64,000 nucleotides of DNA from JBOICV01 sp050740255 (GCA_050740255.1 JBOICV010000141.1:59131-123130), one strand, 5' to 3'. Counted from the stretch's first letter, positions 41,505 to 51,353 are shown. A program made the numbers and translations. Notes: generated from the sequence alone by a model not told the origin.

Positions 41505-44500
41505 GTGAGCTACGCGGAGTTGCACGCGCTCAGCAATTTCAGCTTTCTGCGCGGCGCTTCGCATACGCAGGAGTTGGTGCAGCGCGCGCATGAACTGGGC
41601 TATAGCGCACTGGCGCTGACCGACGAGTGCTCGCTGGCCGGCGTAGTGCGCGCCCACGAGAAAGCCAAAGAACTGGGGCTGAAATTAATCATCGGCAGCG
41701 AGTTCCGGCTGGAATGCGGGCTGAAGCTGGTGCTGCTGGCGCCGGATCACGCGGCCTATAGTGAGCTGTGCCAGCTCATTACCCTCGGCCGCAGGCGTGC
41801 CAAAAAAGGCAGCTACCGACTGACACGGACTGATATCGAGCAGACGGTGCGCAACTGCCTCGCACTCTGGGTTCCAGCCGGAGAAGTAAAAGAGGGCGAA
41901 GCACAATGGCTACAGGAATATTTCAGCGGCCGCACCTGGATTGCGGTGCACCGTCTGCTCGAAGCCGGCGAAACTGAGCGTCTGCAAAGGCTCGCCGCTT
42001 TCTCCCGGCGTTACGGCCTGCCGCAGGTAGCGGCTGGGGATGTGCACTACCACCTGCGCCAGCGGCGCTATCTGCAGGACGTGCTCACCGCGGTGCGGCT
42101 GGGCCGCCCGGTCAGCGCCTGCGGGCGAGCACTGTTCGCCAATGGCGAGCGCCATCTGCGCCCGCTCGCGACGCTGCAAAAGCTGTATCCCGCTGCGCTG
42201 CTCGAAGAAACCCTGGCCATCGCTGAACGTTGTAGGTTTTCGCTAAGCACGCTGCGCTATCAGTATCCAAGCGAACTGGTGCCAATAGGTGTGACCGCAG
42301 CAGCTTATTTGCGCCAGAGGGTTGAGGAAGGGTCGCGCGGCCGCTGGCCGCAGGGCACACCGGCCGAGGTGCAGGCAACCATAGAAAAAGAACTCGCACT
42401 CATCGCGGAGTTGGGCTATGAGCATTATTTTCTGACCATCGAGGATCTGGTCCGCTATGCCCGCTCGCAGAATATTCTGTGCCAGGGCCGCGGCTCCGCT
42501 GCCAACTCCGTGGTCTGTTACGCGCTCGGCATCACCGAGGTGAATCCCGAGCAGATCAAGATGCTGTTCGAGCGTTTCGTCTCGAAAGAACGATCGGAAC
42601 CTCCGGATATAGACATTGATTTCGAGCACCAGCGGCGCGAGGAGGTCATCCAGTACGTCTACCGCAAATACGGCCGCGAACGCGCGGCCATTGCGGCCAC
42701 GGTCATCACTTACCGGCCGCGCAGCGCGATACGCGACGTGGGCAAGGCGCTGGGCCTGTCGCTGGACCAAGTAGATGCACTGGCCAAGGCGATGTACTGG
42801 TTCGACCGGCCCGGCGAACTCGCCGAGCGCCTGCGCGAGCTGGGCTTTGATCCGCAAAGCCGCCGGCTGCGCCAGATGATTCAACTGGTCAACACCATTA
42901 TCCGTTTCCCACGGCATCTCTCGCAGCACGTCGGCGGTTTTGTCATTTCCGAGCAGCCGCTGGCGACACTGGTGCCGGTGGAAAACGCCGCCATGCCGGA
43001 GCGCACCATCATCCAGTGGGATAAGGAAGACCTGGAAACGCTGGGTTTGCTGAAAGTAGACGTGCTGGCGCTGGGCATGCTTAGCGTCATCCGGCGCGCG
43101 CTCGATTTTGTAGCGCAACGGAAAAACCGGCCATTCGCGATGGCGGACATTCCGCAGAACGATAAAGCCACTTACGAAATGATTGGCCGCGGCGAAACGA
43201 TCGGGGTATTCCAGATTGAGAGTCGCGCGCAGATGAGCATGTTGCCGCGCCTCAAACCGGAGAAGTTTTACGATCTGGTGATTGAAATCGCCATCGTGCG
43301 GCCCGGCCCCATCCAGGGCGGCATGGTGCATCCCTATCTGAAACGGCGGCAGGGCCTGGAGCCGGTCAGCTATCCGAACCAGGATTTGGAGGCTGTACTG
43401 GGACGCACCCTGGGGGTACCGCTGTTTCAGGAACAGGTCATGCAGATCGCGATGGTTGCGGCCGGCTTTTCTCCCGGTGAAGCCGATCAGGTGCGCCGCT
43501 CCATGGCGGCCTGGCAGCGCAAAGGGGGACTGGAACATTTGCGCGAACGCCTATTGGGTGGCATGGCGCAACGCGGCTATACGCCGGAATTCGCGGAACA
43601 AATTTATCAGCAGATTCTGGGCTTCGGCAGCTATGGTTTTCCGGAGTCGCACTCGGCCAGTTTCGCCTTGCTGGCCTATGCCTCGGCCTGGCTCAAGCGC
43701 CATGAGCCGGCCGCCTTTCTCGCCGCGCTGTTGAACAGTCAACCGATGGGTTTTTACCAGCCGGCGCAACTGGTGAACGAGGCCAAACGTGCGGGCGTGG
43801 CAGTGCGGCCGGTAGATGTATTAATCAGCGATTGGGATTGCATGCTGGAACCCAGCCATAGCGAGCATCCCGCCGTGCGTCTGGGCTTGCGCATGGTGGG
43901 CGGGCTGCCTGAAGTGGAAGCACGCCGCATCGCGGCCGTATGCCGCACGCGCAGCATCCGCTGCGTAGACGAACTCGCCTATGCAGCGGATATACCCACG
44001 CGCTCATTGCAGGTTCTGGCAGACGGGGGCGCACTGCAAAGCCTGGCCGGTCATCGGCATGCGAGCCGCTGGGCAGCCAGCGGCGTCGAATATCTGCCCG
44101 GCATGCTGGCACAGGCTTCAGCCAGCGAACCCCTGCCTGCCCTGACTGCGCCAAGCGAGGGCGAGGACATCCTCGATGACTACCGCAGCCTGGGTCTGAC
44201 ACTCGGACGCCATCCGCTCGCCCTCTTGCGTTCACGCCTGCAGAACAGGCGCTGCTTATCCGCCGCTGCGTTAGCGCAGCAGCGCAGCGGCCAGTTCGTC
44301 CGAGTCGCCGGCATCGTGACCCATCGTCAGCGGCCGGAAACCGCGTCCGGCGTCTTGTTCATGACCCTGGAAGACGAAACCGGTTACGCGCAAATCATTG
44401 TCTGGCCGCGAGTGCTCGACGCGCAGCGGCAAGTGGTGCTGGGTTCCAGCCTGATGCTGGTGCAGGGACAGCTACAGATCGAGCAAAGCGTAATTCATGT

Positions 44501-44573
44501 CGTCGCGCGTAAAATCGAAAACTTGAGCATCTGGCTGGGCAGGCTGCCTTCGATTTCACGCGACTTTCGTTAG
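41505..44573 (+). CDS. dnaE2: DnaE2 error-prone DNA polymerase III alpha-like subunit
   Basis: 1022 residues from GTG, matching the DnaE2 length and not the longer replicative DnaE. The PHP domain starts YAELHALSNFSFLRGASH. The palm carries CQGRGSAANS and PPDIDIDFEH, whose Asp pair binds the catalytic metals. The C-terminus has an OB-fold region (VRVAGIVTHRQRPETASGV). It performs damage-induced translesion synthesis with ImuA and ImuB under LexA control. The start codon is preceded by repeat-derived GAGAGAGGGC. It is convergent with a DUF1302 gene. Confidence 0.95.
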   Translation: MSYAELHALSNFSFLRGASHTQELVQRAHELGYSALALTDECSLAGVVRAHEKAKELGLKLIIGSEFRLECGLKLVLLAPDHAAYSELCQLITLGRRRAKKGSYRLTRTDIEQTVRNCLALWVPAGEVKEGEAQWLQEYFSGRTWIAVHRLLEAGETERLQRLAAFSRRYGLPQVAAGDVHYHLRQRRYLQDVLTAVRLGRPVSACGRALFANGERHLRPLATLQKLYPAALLEETLAIAERCRFSLSTLRYQYPSELVPIGVTAAAYLRQRVEEGSRGRWPQGTPAEVQATIEKELALIAELGYEHYFLTIEDLVRYARSQNILCQGRGSAANSVVCYALGITEVNPEQIKMLFERFVSKERSEPPDIDIDFEHQRREEVIQYVYRKYGRERAAIAATVITYRPRSAIRDVGKALGLSLDQVDALAKAMYWFDRPGELAERLRELGFDPQSRRLRQMIQLVNTIIRFPRHLSQHVGGFVISEQPLATLVPVENAAMPERTIIQWDKEDLETLGLLKVDVLALGMLSVIRRALDFVAQRKNRPFAMADIPQNDKATYEMIGRGETIGVFQIESRAQMSMLPRLKPEKFYDLVIEIAIVRPGPIQGGMVHPYLKRRQGLEPVSYPNQDLEAVLGRTLGVPLFQEQVMQIAMVAAGFSPGEADQVRRSMAAWQRKGGLEHLRERLLGGMAQRGYTPEFAEQIYQQILGFGSYGFPESHSASFALLAYASAWLKRHEPAAFLAALLNSQPMGFYQPAQLVNEAKRAGVAVRPVDVLISDWDCMLEPSHSEHPAVRLGLRMVGGLPEVEARRIAAVCRTRSIRCVDELAYAADIPTRSLQVLADGGALQSLAGHRHASRWAASGVEYLPGMLAQASASEPLPALTAPSEGEDILDDYRSLGLTLGRHPLALLRSRLQNRRCLSAAALAQQRSGQFVRVAGIVTHRQRPETASGVLFMTLEDETGYAQIIVWPRVLDAQRQVVLGSSLMLVQGQLQIEQSVIHVVARKIENLSIWLGRLPSISRDFR

Positions 44574-44640
44574 CGTAGCCGTGGCAGTGATGTGGAACGA
44601 AGCTTTAACTCAACGGCAGGTGCTAGATACCCCTTGCTAC

Positions 44641-44667
44641 GAAAACAACAGGGCGCGCAACGCGCCC
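44641..44667 (-). terminator. Intrinsic terminator of the first DUF1302 paralogue
   Basis: GGGCGCG (44651-44657), CAA, CGCGCCC (44661-44667). Minus-strand transcription, after the stop at 44691, reads the hairpin and then TGTTGTTTTC. It is closely similar to the terminator of the paralogue at 47215-47249. Confidence 0.75.
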
Positions 44668-44690
44668 CCTGGTTTGCAGCCCGTTTGCGC

Positions 44691-47081
44691 CTAGAACGAA
44701 TACCTGACGTAAGCCGAGGCGAAATCGCGATCGCCCAGCGTGTTGAAGGGCTCGGCACCGCGGAACCAGTTGTAGCCGACGTGGAACTGCCAGTGGTCCT
44801 TCCAGCGAATCTCGTTATCCCAGAAAATGACCTGGCGGCCTTCGAGGAAGGACTCCGCCGGACCCGGCGAGATGCCGCGCACATCATCCGCGAAAATGAT
44901 GAGCGTCTGGATGCTGATGCCGGGCAGGATGCTTTCCCAGCGCGGCACAAAAATCAGACGGTAGCCCCAGGACGTCTCGGTGGGAAAGCCCTCCCGCTGC
45001 TGGGTCGGGTTAAAACGCAAGCCGTCGGATCCATCCGCATTGCTGCGCACATCCGCGCCGCCGGGATCACAGACGCGGCCACCGCCCTGCGGAGTCCCGG
45101 TGCCATCGGCGCCTGCGCTGGCATGGGTAAAGGTGCCGGGCGCTTCCAGAGGTAGTTCACAGGGCCCGGGCAGATCGGGCAGATATTGCGCGCCAAGTTC
45201 GAACAGGAAGAGCACCTGATCCAGGCCCAGCGGGCTGCCGCTCGGCTTCAGGACGTAAGTGCCGCCGATATTGAACTGGAAGGATTTGAACTCCTCCCAA
45301 CCACGGATGTAGCTGTTTGCCGGTAGCTCCTCGTTTTGCAGACCGCGATAGGGCAGAACATAACTCGGATAGGCGCGTGCGGCGCCGACCGCGTCACCGC
45401 CAATCGGCGCCAGCAGCGAGAATGAATTGGGGCCGCTGGTGAGAGTGCCTAAGCAGGGCGTGGGGTTGGAGTCATTGCCGTGGCAGCGCACCAGCGTCGG
45501 CTGGAAGGCGGCAAACGCCAGGTCTTCCGCATCCACCTGCACCGGCAACTCGGGCCGGTAGGCCACTTCGCCCTGAATCGCCAGCTCGCCGAAACTCGTG
45601 TTGAAGCTCATGCCGTAAAGCTGGATGTCTTCCGGATACTCAAGCTGAATCCTGGCCGAGTCCAGTTTGAGCGCGTCGGACTGCGCGTTTTCCGGATCAC
45701 CGGTCAAATGATGCAGCAGTGGCAGATCGGGGCAGGCCAACAGGAAGGTAAGGGTATCTATTGCGTCTATCCCCAGCGGATTGCCTTCGCGCTTGCCGCA
45801 GCCGGCGTCGGTTGCGTAAAAACTTACATAAGGCAGCCGGCTGTGATAATTCATCGCGTAGAACGCCAGCTCGGTGCCGTTGTTCAGCCAGTCGGCGTAA
45901 TAACGCAGCGCCAGGCCATACTGCCCCGTGTCCTCAGGCTCGTTGTCCGGCAGACGCAGCACACGCTGGCTGGTATTGGTCAGCAGCGCCAGCGTGTTGT
46001 CACCGGGGAAACCGGTCTCCGAGAAATGCTCAGGACCAGTACCGAAATTGATGGTGATGCGGTCGACTACGTCGTTAGTACCGAGGTCTATGAATGACAG
46101 GAAGGAGCCTGGCGCGGGAATTTCCACCGGCTTCCACTCGAGCTGATAGAAGGCCTCGATGTTGACACTCTCGGTGAGGCTGAAGGTTCCATACAGCAAG
46201 CCGACCGGGGTGAACACCTCCGCCAGGTCAAACCCCGTCCGGAACAGATTGTTGACGTTGGGCGGATTGATCTGGTTGAGCGAGTTGATGACGAGCACCG
46301 TGCTCTCGCCCCAGTTCAGCGTCTGCCGGCCGAGTTTCAGCTGCAATTCGCGTTCGCCGGGCAAGGGGAAGGTGCCGAAGACGTAAGCGTCCAGCACCTG
46401 GATATCGGAACCGATCTGACGCAGCAACTCGCCACCTTCGCGCTTGTTCCGCACTACCTCGCCCGGCCCAAAGGTCGGCACGCCCACGGCAGGGATCGGC
46501 AACGGCAGATTGAGCGGTATCCCCAGGAACTGGAAGATGTTGATCAGCGTATCGCGGCCGGTGCTGCTCAGTACCGGCGGGCCTGTCGCCGGAGTGGTCG
46601 GGATGATGCGGTTGGGATGAAACTCGCGGAAATCCTCGTTAGTGCGATCGTAAAAAGCCGAGACGCGACCGAAGAAACCGTAATCCTTGTAGTTCAGCGT
46701 AACGTCGCTCAATACTTTGGCGACGCTTTGGGTGAGATCGTATTGGTCGTAGTTGAGATCACCGTCGTCCACGTTGTTGGAGAACGAGCCCGGCGCGTTG
46801 ATCCGCGCGCTATTGGGGCCGGTATCACCCTGAAACACCCCCTGGCAGGATCGCACCGGACAGACGTTGGGATCGAGATTGCCCTTGGCGATGAAATCGT
46901 TGTCGCGCTCCTCCATGCGCCAGGCCGCGCCGAGCGTCAACGCCGTATTCAGCGTGCCGGAGACGCCTTCGCCAATATCCCAGTCAAAGACGATGGCCTG
47001 CGCCGGCCAGGCGAAGGCGATCAAGCTTAGAAAAAAACTTCCGGCTAGAAACCTGCGGACCGGTGCCAGCAATGCGCGCAT
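44691..47081 (-). CDS. DUF1302 outer-membrane protein, long paralogue A
   Basis: 796 residues. The start has GGAGGAG upstream and the signal peptide ends AWPAQA. The mature part begins IVFDWDIGEGVSGTLNTALTLGAAWR and contains NLDPNVCPVRSC (possible disulfide pair), DGDLNYDQYD and RQTLNWGESTVLV, and ends in Phe (SAYVRYSF), the usual barrel terminus. It is about 170 residues longer than the DUF1302 protein at 20580. The next gene upstream is a close paralogue of equal length; gene and terminator look tandemly duplicated. It has no DUF1329 partner nearby. The exact cargo is unknown; hydrophobic molecules are the usual inference for the family. Confidence 0.9.
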   Translation of the reverse strand: MRALLAPVRRFLAGSFFLSLIAFAWPAQAIVFDWDIGEGVSGTLNTALTLGAAWRMEERDNDFIAKGNLDPNVCPVRSCQGVFQGDTGPNSARINAPGSFSNNVDDGDLNYDQYDLTQSVAKVLSDVTLNYKDYGFFGRVSAFYDRTNEDFREFHPNRIIPTTPATGPPVLSSTGRDTLINIFQFLGIPLNLPLPIPAVGVPTFGPGEVVRNKREGGELLRQIGSDIQVLDAYVFGTFPLPGERELQLKLGRQTLNWGESTVLVINSLNQINPPNVNNLFRTGFDLAEVFTPVGLLYGTFSLTESVNIEAFYQLEWKPVEIPAPGSFLSFIDLGTNDVVDRITINFGTGPEHFSETGFPGDNTLALLTNTSQRVLRLPDNEPEDTGQYGLALRYYADWLNNGTELAFYAMNYHSRLPYVSFYATDAGCGKREGNPLGIDAIDTLTFLLACPDLPLLHHLTGDPENAQSDALKLDSARIQLEYPEDIQLYGMSFNTSFGELAIQGEVAYRPELPVQVDAEDLAFAAFQPTLVRCHGNDSNPTPCLGTLTSGPNSFSLLAPIGGDAVGAARAYPSYVLPYRGLQNEELPANSYIRGWEEFKSFQFNIGGTYVLKPSGSPLGLDQVLFLFELGAQYLPDLPGPCELPLEAPGTFTHASAGADGTGTPQGGGRVCDPGGADVRSNADGSDGLRFNPTQQREGFPTETSWGYRLIFVPRWESILPGISIQTLIIFADDVRGISPGPAESFLEGRQVIFWDNEIRWKDHWQFHVGYNWFRGAEPFNTLGDRDFASAYVRYSF

Positions 47082-47129
47082 ACCACTCCTCCTTCGCCAC
47101 CGTCCTTAGAGGACGGCTAACTTCCGTGT

Positions 47130-47217
47130 CGGTACTGGCCTTGGGTCTAACGCTGGCCTTGTTTCTACTTACCGTGCGGTCATTTTTCGCACAAACCGCT
47201 GCGAAAAGCCAGTACCG
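47130..47217. repeat. Nested inverted repeats between the DUF1302 paralogues
   Basis: CGGTACTGGC (47130-47139) pairs with GCCAGTACCG (47208-47217), perfect 10-bp arms. Inside and directly adjoining the right arm, TTTTCGCA (47184-47191) pairs with TGCGAAAA (47200-47207). A smaller CCGTCC/GGACGG pair (47100-47116) lies nearer the gene start at 47081. Function unknown. Confidence 0.6.
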
Positions 47218-47249
47218 GAAAAACGACAGGGGGCGCAATGCGCCCCCTG
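47215..47249 (-). terminator. Intrinsic terminator of the second DUF1302 paralogue
   Basis: CAGGGGGCGC (47227-47236) and GCGCCCCCTG (47240-47249) are perfect arms. On the minus strand the hairpin is followed by TCGTTTTTCC. It is 19 bp past the stop at 47269. Confidence 0.88.
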
Positions 47250-47268
47250 TTATGCAGACCGTTCGCGT

Positions 47269-49656
47269 CTAGAACGAATATTTGACGTAGGCCGAGGCGT
47301 AATCGCGGTCGCCCAACTGGTTGAAGGGCTCAGCGCCGCGGAACCAGGTGTAGCCGACGTGGAAGGCCCAATTCTCCTGGTAGCGAACCTCGATGTCCGA
47401 GGCGATGACCTGGCGGCCTTCGAGGAAGGACTCGCCGGGACCGGGCGAGGTGCCTTTGATGTCATCGCCAAAGATGATGATGGGCTGCACGCTGATGCCG
47501 GGCAGGATGCTTTCCCAGCGCGGAATCAGCACGATGCGGTAGCCGTAGGAAAGATCGGTCGGAAATCCCTCGAGCTGCTGAGTCGGATTGAAGCGCAGAC
47601 CGTCGGAGCCGTCCGCGTTCACGTTGGTCGTGCTCGACCCGCGCGGGACGCAGGTGCGCCCGCCGCCTTGCGGCGTACCGGTGCCGTCGGCGCCGGGTCC
47701 GGCATGGGTAAAGGTACCAGGCCCATCCAGCGGCAGCTCGCAAGGACCGGTGATATCCGGCACGTATTGCGCGCCGACCTCAAAGAAAATAATGGCCTGG
47801 TCCAGACCCAGGAAGTTGGGCTTGCCGACATAAGTACCGCCGAGGTTGAACTGGTAGGACTCGAATTCCTCCCAGCCCTGGATATAGCTGTTCGGCGCAA
47901 TCTCTTCGTGCGTCAGACCGCGATAGGCGACCGTATAGCTCGGGAAGGAACGCGCCGAGCCGGTGTAATCGCCGCCGACCGGCGCCGCCAGCGTAAAGGT
48001 GCCGGGGCCACTCGTCAGTGTGCCGACACAAGGCGTTGATCCACCCGTGCCGTGGCAGCGTCCCAGCACCGGCTGGAAGGCGGCGAAGATCAGGTCCACT
48101 TCATCCACCTGGATCGGCAACTCGGGCCGGTACGCCACCTCGCCCTGAATCGCCAGCTCGCCGAAGCTGGTGTTGAAACTCATGCCGTAAAGCTGGATGT
48201 CTTCGGGATACTCCAACTGGAGGCGCACGGTGTCGAAGGGGATTGCGTTGCTGGTGGCCAGCGTCGTCGGCTGGCCGGTGAGCTGGTATATCAGCGGCAA
48301 ATCCGGACAGGCCTGGGTCGCAAAAGTCACCGTATCGGACGCGTCTACGCCGGCGCTATTGCCCTCGCGCCGGGCGCAGGACGCATCCGTGGCGTAAAAG
48401 CTCACATATGGCAGCCGGCTGTGATAATTCATTGCGTAAAACGCGAGCTCGGTGCCGTTGTTAAGCCACTCGGCGTAGTAGCGCAGCGCCAGACCGTACT
48501 GGCCGCCATCTTCCGGCTCGTTATCCTTCAAGCGGAACAAATGCCCGGTGGTATTGGTGATGGTGGACAGCACGTTGTCGCCCGGATGACCCTGCACGGT
48601 GCGGCCATCCTCGAATGGGCCACCGAAGCCCAGGGTCAGCGACTCGCCGCCGTTATTGCTGCCGACATCCGCAAACGACAGGAAAGAACCATAGGCGGGA
48701 ATTTCCACCGGCTGCCACTCAAGCTGGTAGAAGGCCTCGAAGTTGACGCTCTCGGTGACGCCGAAGGTGGCGTATAGCAGGCCGACCGGGGTGAATACCT
48801 CGGCCAGATCGAAGCCCACGCGGAACAGATTGTTGACGTTCGGCGGATTGATCTGGTTCAAGGAGTTGATCACCAGCACGGTGCTCTCGCCCCAGTTGAC
48901 CGTCTGGCGGCCAAGTTTGACCTGCAACTCGCGCTCGCCCGGCAGCGGGAAGGTACCGAATACATAGGCGTCCAGCAGATCAACGTCCGCGCCGATCTGA
49001 CTCAACAACTCGCTACCCTCGCGCCGGTTGCGAATCACCTCGCCGCGATTAATGGTGGGCGTGCCGATGGAAACCGGCAAGGGCAGGGGCAAGGGAATAC
49101 CAAGCACGTTAAAAATGCTGTCGCGCGCGCCGGCCTGATAAATGTCTGGCCCGGTCGCCGGTGTGCTGTTGATGGCGAGATTGGGATGATTCTCGCGAAA
49201 ATCCTTGTTCACGTAATCATAAAACGCCATGACGCGGCCAAAAAAGCCGAAGTCCTTATAGTTGAGCGTGAGGTCGGTGAGAACTTTGGCTGGCGCCTGA
49301 GTGACGTCGTGCTTGTCGTAGTTGAGATTGCCGTCGTCATTATTGGTGGAGAAGTTGCCTGGCACGCCCAGCCGCTGAGCGTTCGGCTGGGTATTGGGCT
49401 GGGCAACGCCCTGACAGACCCTGACCCGGCAGACGTTGGGATCAAGATTGCCGAAGCCGACGAGATGATCCGCGCGGTCTTCCATGCGCCAGGCCGCGCC
49501 GAAAGTAAGCGCGGTATTCAAGGTACCGGCAACGCCCTCGCCGATATCCCAATCGAACACGATGGCTTGAGCGGGATGGGCAGCGAGCAGCAGGCCGCTG
49601 ACGCTGGCCCAGCGCAGCCCACGGGCCCAGCTTCCTGCAACAGAAACGGTCTGCAT
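47269..49656 (-). CDS. DUF1302 outer-membrane protein, long paralogue B
   Basis: 795 residues from the ATG at 49656, preceded by GGAGGAG; the open frame continues upstream but without a signal. The signal ends AAHPAQA. The mature part starts IVFDWDIGEGVAGTLNTALTFGAAWR and shares long blocks with paralogue A (RQTVNWGESTVLVINSL, FNTSFGELAIQGEVAY, QGGGR, FVP/LIPRWESILPGIS). NLDPNVCRVRVC keeps the Cys pair. It ends SAYVKYSF. Both copies remain intact, so both are probably functional; the differences lie mostly in loop regions such as 150-200. Confidence 0.9.
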   Translation of the reverse strand: MQTVSVAGSWARGLRWASVSGLLLAAHPAQAIVFDWDIGEGVAGTLNTALTFGAAWRMEDRADHLVGFGNLDPNVCRVRVCQGVAQPNTQPNAQRLGVPGNFSTNNDDGNLNYDKHDVTQAPAKVLTDLTLNYKDFGFFGRVMAFYDYVNKDFRENHPNLAINSTPATGPDIYQAGARDSIFNVLGIPLPLPLPVSIGTPTINRGEVIRNRREGSELLSQIGADVDLLDAYVFGTFPLPGERELQVKLGRQTVNWGESTVLVINSLNQINPPNVNNLFRVGFDLAEVFTPVGLLYATFGVTESVNFEAFYQLEWQPVEIPAYGSFLSFADVGSNNGGESLTLGFGGPFEDGRTVQGHPGDNVLSTITNTTGHLFRLKDNEPEDGGQYGLALRYYAEWLNNGTELAFYAMNYHSRLPYVSFYATDASCARREGNSAGVDASDTVTFATQACPDLPLIYQLTGQPTTLATSNAIPFDTVRLQLEYPEDIQLYGMSFNTSFGELAIQGEVAYRPELPIQVDEVDLIFAAFQPVLGRCHGTGGSTPCVGTLTSGPGTFTLAAPVGGDYTGSARSFPSYTVAYRGLTHEEIAPNSYIQGWEEFESYQFNLGGTYVGKPNFLGLDQAIIFFEVGAQYVPDITGPCELPLDGPGTFTHAGPGADGTGTPQGGGRTCVPRGSSTTNVNADGSDGLRFNPTQQLEGFPTDLSYGYRIVLIPRWESILPGISVQPIIIFGDDIKGTSPGPGESFLEGRQVIASDIEVRYQENWAFHVGYTWFRGAEPFNQLGDRDYASAYVKYSF

Positions 49657-49803
49657 ACCCTCTCCTCCCGCATCCTGACCATCGAGCGACGGCCGGTTGG
49701 TGTTGTTGTGATCTAGAAATAAGCACTTGCCGCTCTCTGGCGGCATTGAATGCAGCTTAATTTTTCATATCTGGGGGGAAAAAGCTAGTCCAATAGGATT
49801 AGG

Positions 49804-49840
49804 CCCAAAAACGACGCAGGCCGGGAGTGCCCGGCCTGCG
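49804..49840 (-). terminator. Terminator of the ribosomal superoperon (after rplQ)
   Basis: CGCAGGCCGGG (49815-49825), four bases, CCCGGCCTGCG (49830-49840): a perfect 11-bp stem. On the minus strand it is followed by TCGTTTTTGG. It lies 23 bp past the rplQ stop. Confidence 0.93.
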
Positions 49841-49862
49841 TGGAATAAGCCTTGTTGCGGAA

Positions 49863-50252
49863 CTACTCTGCGGCCTCGCCTTCGACTGCAGTTTGCGGAC
49901 GGTCCATCAGCTCGACCAGCGCCATCGGCGCACGGTCGCCGGGGCGCCAGCCGGTTTTGAGAATGCGCAGATAACCGCCCGCACGGGCCTTATAACGTGG
50001 CCCGACCTCCTTGAACAGCTTGCCAACCGCCTCTTTGTCGCGCAGACGATCGAAAGCCAGCCGGCGGTTGGCAACGGAATCCTGCTTGGCCAGCGTGATC
50101 AAGGGCTCGGCCACGCGGCGCAGCTCTTTGGCCTTGGGCAGGGTGGTGCGGATCAGCTCATGCTTGATCAGCGAAGCCGACATATTGCGAAACATCGCCT
50201 TGCGGTGAGGGCTTAAGCGGCCCAGGCCGGCGCCGGATTTGGCGTGACGCAT
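49863..50252 (-). CDS. rplQ: 50S ribosomal protein L17
   Basis: 129 residues starting MRHAKSGAGLGRLSPHRKAMFRNM, the L17 N-terminus. L17 sits near the peptide exit tunnel of the large subunit. It is the last gene of the superoperon, 34 bp after rpoA, and is followed by a strong terminator. The C-terminal tail is Glu-rich and slightly longer than the core fold. Confidence 0.97.
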   Translation of the reverse strand: MRHAKSGAGLGRLSPHRKAMFRNMSASLIKHELIRTTLPKAKELRRVAEPLITLAKQDSVANRRLAFDRLRDKEAVGKLFKEVGPRYKARAGGYLRILKTGWRPGDRAPMALVELMDRPQTAVEGEAAE

Positions 50253-50286
50253 GGTGGTTCTCTCTTAGCCTTTTTTTTCGGGGCGC

Positions 50287-51279
50287 TTAGCCGTTGGCCG
50301 CTTTCTTGACCAGACCGGCCGGCGGCCAGGCGCTGAGATTCATGCCCAGCGACAGGCCGTGACGGCCCAGCACTTCCTGAATCTCGGTAAGCGATTTCTT
50401 GCCCAGGTTCGGCGTCTTCATCAGCTCGGCCTCGGTGCGCTGCACCAGGTCGCCGACGAAGTAAATGCCTTCGGCCTTGAGACAATTGGTCGAGCGTACC
50501 GTCAGCTCCAGCTCGTCAATGGACTTGAGCAGAATCGGATTGACACCCTCCACGCTCGGCGCGGCGGCGGCACCCTCTTCGCCCTTCAGGTCCACGAACA
50601 CGGACAGTTGATCGCGCAGCAGGCGGGCCGACTGGCGCACGGCTTCGGCCGGCTCGATGCCACCGTTGGTTTCCACGTCCAGCACCAGCTTGTCGAGGTC
50701 GGTGCGCTGCTCGACGCGCGCGCGCTCGACCGCATAGCTGACCCGGCGCACCGGGCTGAAGGAGGCGTCCAGCTTGAGCTTGCCGATGGAAAGATCGGCC
50801 TCTTCCTCGCCGGGCTTGACGGCGGCCGGCACATAGCCGCGGCCGCGCTTGACCTTAAGCGTGAGATTCAGCTCACCGCTGGTCATATGGCAGAGCACCA
50901 GATCCGGATTCACGATTTCCACATCGTGATCCACCTGGATGTCGCCGGCGGTCACCGCGCCCTTGCCCTTCTTGGTCAGGCGCAGCTCGGCCTCGGCGCG
51001 TGCGTGCATGCGTACGCCGACGTTTTTCAGGTTCAGCATCAGGTCGATGACATCTTCCTGCATGCCCTCGACGGTGGTGTACTCATGCACCACGCCGTCA
51101 ATGTGCGCTTCGGTGATCGCGGCGCCGGGGATGGAGGACAGCAGGATGCGGCGCAATGCATTGCCGAGCGTATGGCCGTAACCGCGTTCCAGCGGCTCCA
51201 GCGTCACCTTGGCGCGATTGGGGCCGACCTGCTCTACATCTACCAGACGCGGCTTGAGAAGATCCGTAACGACGCTCAT
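50287..51279 (-). CDS. rpoA: RNA polymerase alpha subunit
   Basis: 330 residues. The N-terminal assembly domain (PLERGYGHTLGNALRRILLSS) spans about 1-235. The C-terminal domain (LLKSIDELELTVRSTNCLKAEGI) carries the Arg-Ser-x-Asn-Cys-Leu region that contacts UP-element DNA and activators. It is separated from rpsD by a 107-bp gap with two strong hairpins, wider than other gaps of the alpha operon. Confidence 0.98.
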   Translation of the reverse strand: MSVVTDLLKPRLVDVEQVGPNRAKVTLEPLERGYGHTLGNALRRILLSSIPGAAITEAHIDGVVHEYTTVEGMQEDVIDLMLNLKNVGVRMHARAEAELRLTKKGKGAVTAGDIQVDHDVEIVNPDLVLCHMTSGELNLTLKVKRGRGYVPAAVKPGEEEADLSIGKLKLDASFSPVRRVSYAVERARVEQRTDLDKLVLDVETNGGIEPAEAVRQSARLLRDQLSVFVDLKGEEGAAAAPSVEGVNPILLKSIDELELTVRSTNCLKAEGIYFVGDLVQRTEAELMKTPNLGKKSLTEIQEVLGRHGLSLGMNLSAWPPAGLVKKAANG

Positions 51280-51311
51280 TCAAAATACCTCGCAATAAAA
51301 CAGTTTCAGGA

Positions 51312-51352
51312 CCGCGGATTAAGCGTCGCGCAGCGTACGCTTCAATCCGCGG
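51312..51352 (-). other. Strong hairpin in the rpsD-rpoA spacer (1)
   Basis: CCGCGGATTAAGCGT (51312-51326) pairs with ACGCTT-C-AATCCGCGG (51337-51352): 15 bp with a single bulged C and a 10-base loop. No U-run follows directly on the minus strand. An RNA-level role such as processing or stabilisation is likely. Confidence 0.65.
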
Positions 51353-51353
51353 A

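Noticed and set aside
42243..43538. 431-codon minus-strand frame inside dnaE2
   Set aside because: DnaE2 on the plus strand is intact through PHP, palm and OB regions, so this is a shadow frame.
47130..47217. Insertion-sequence ends between the DUF1302 paralogues
   Set aside because: The 10-bp inverted repeats enclose only about 68 bp with no transposase or target duplication seen, so only a repeat was reported.
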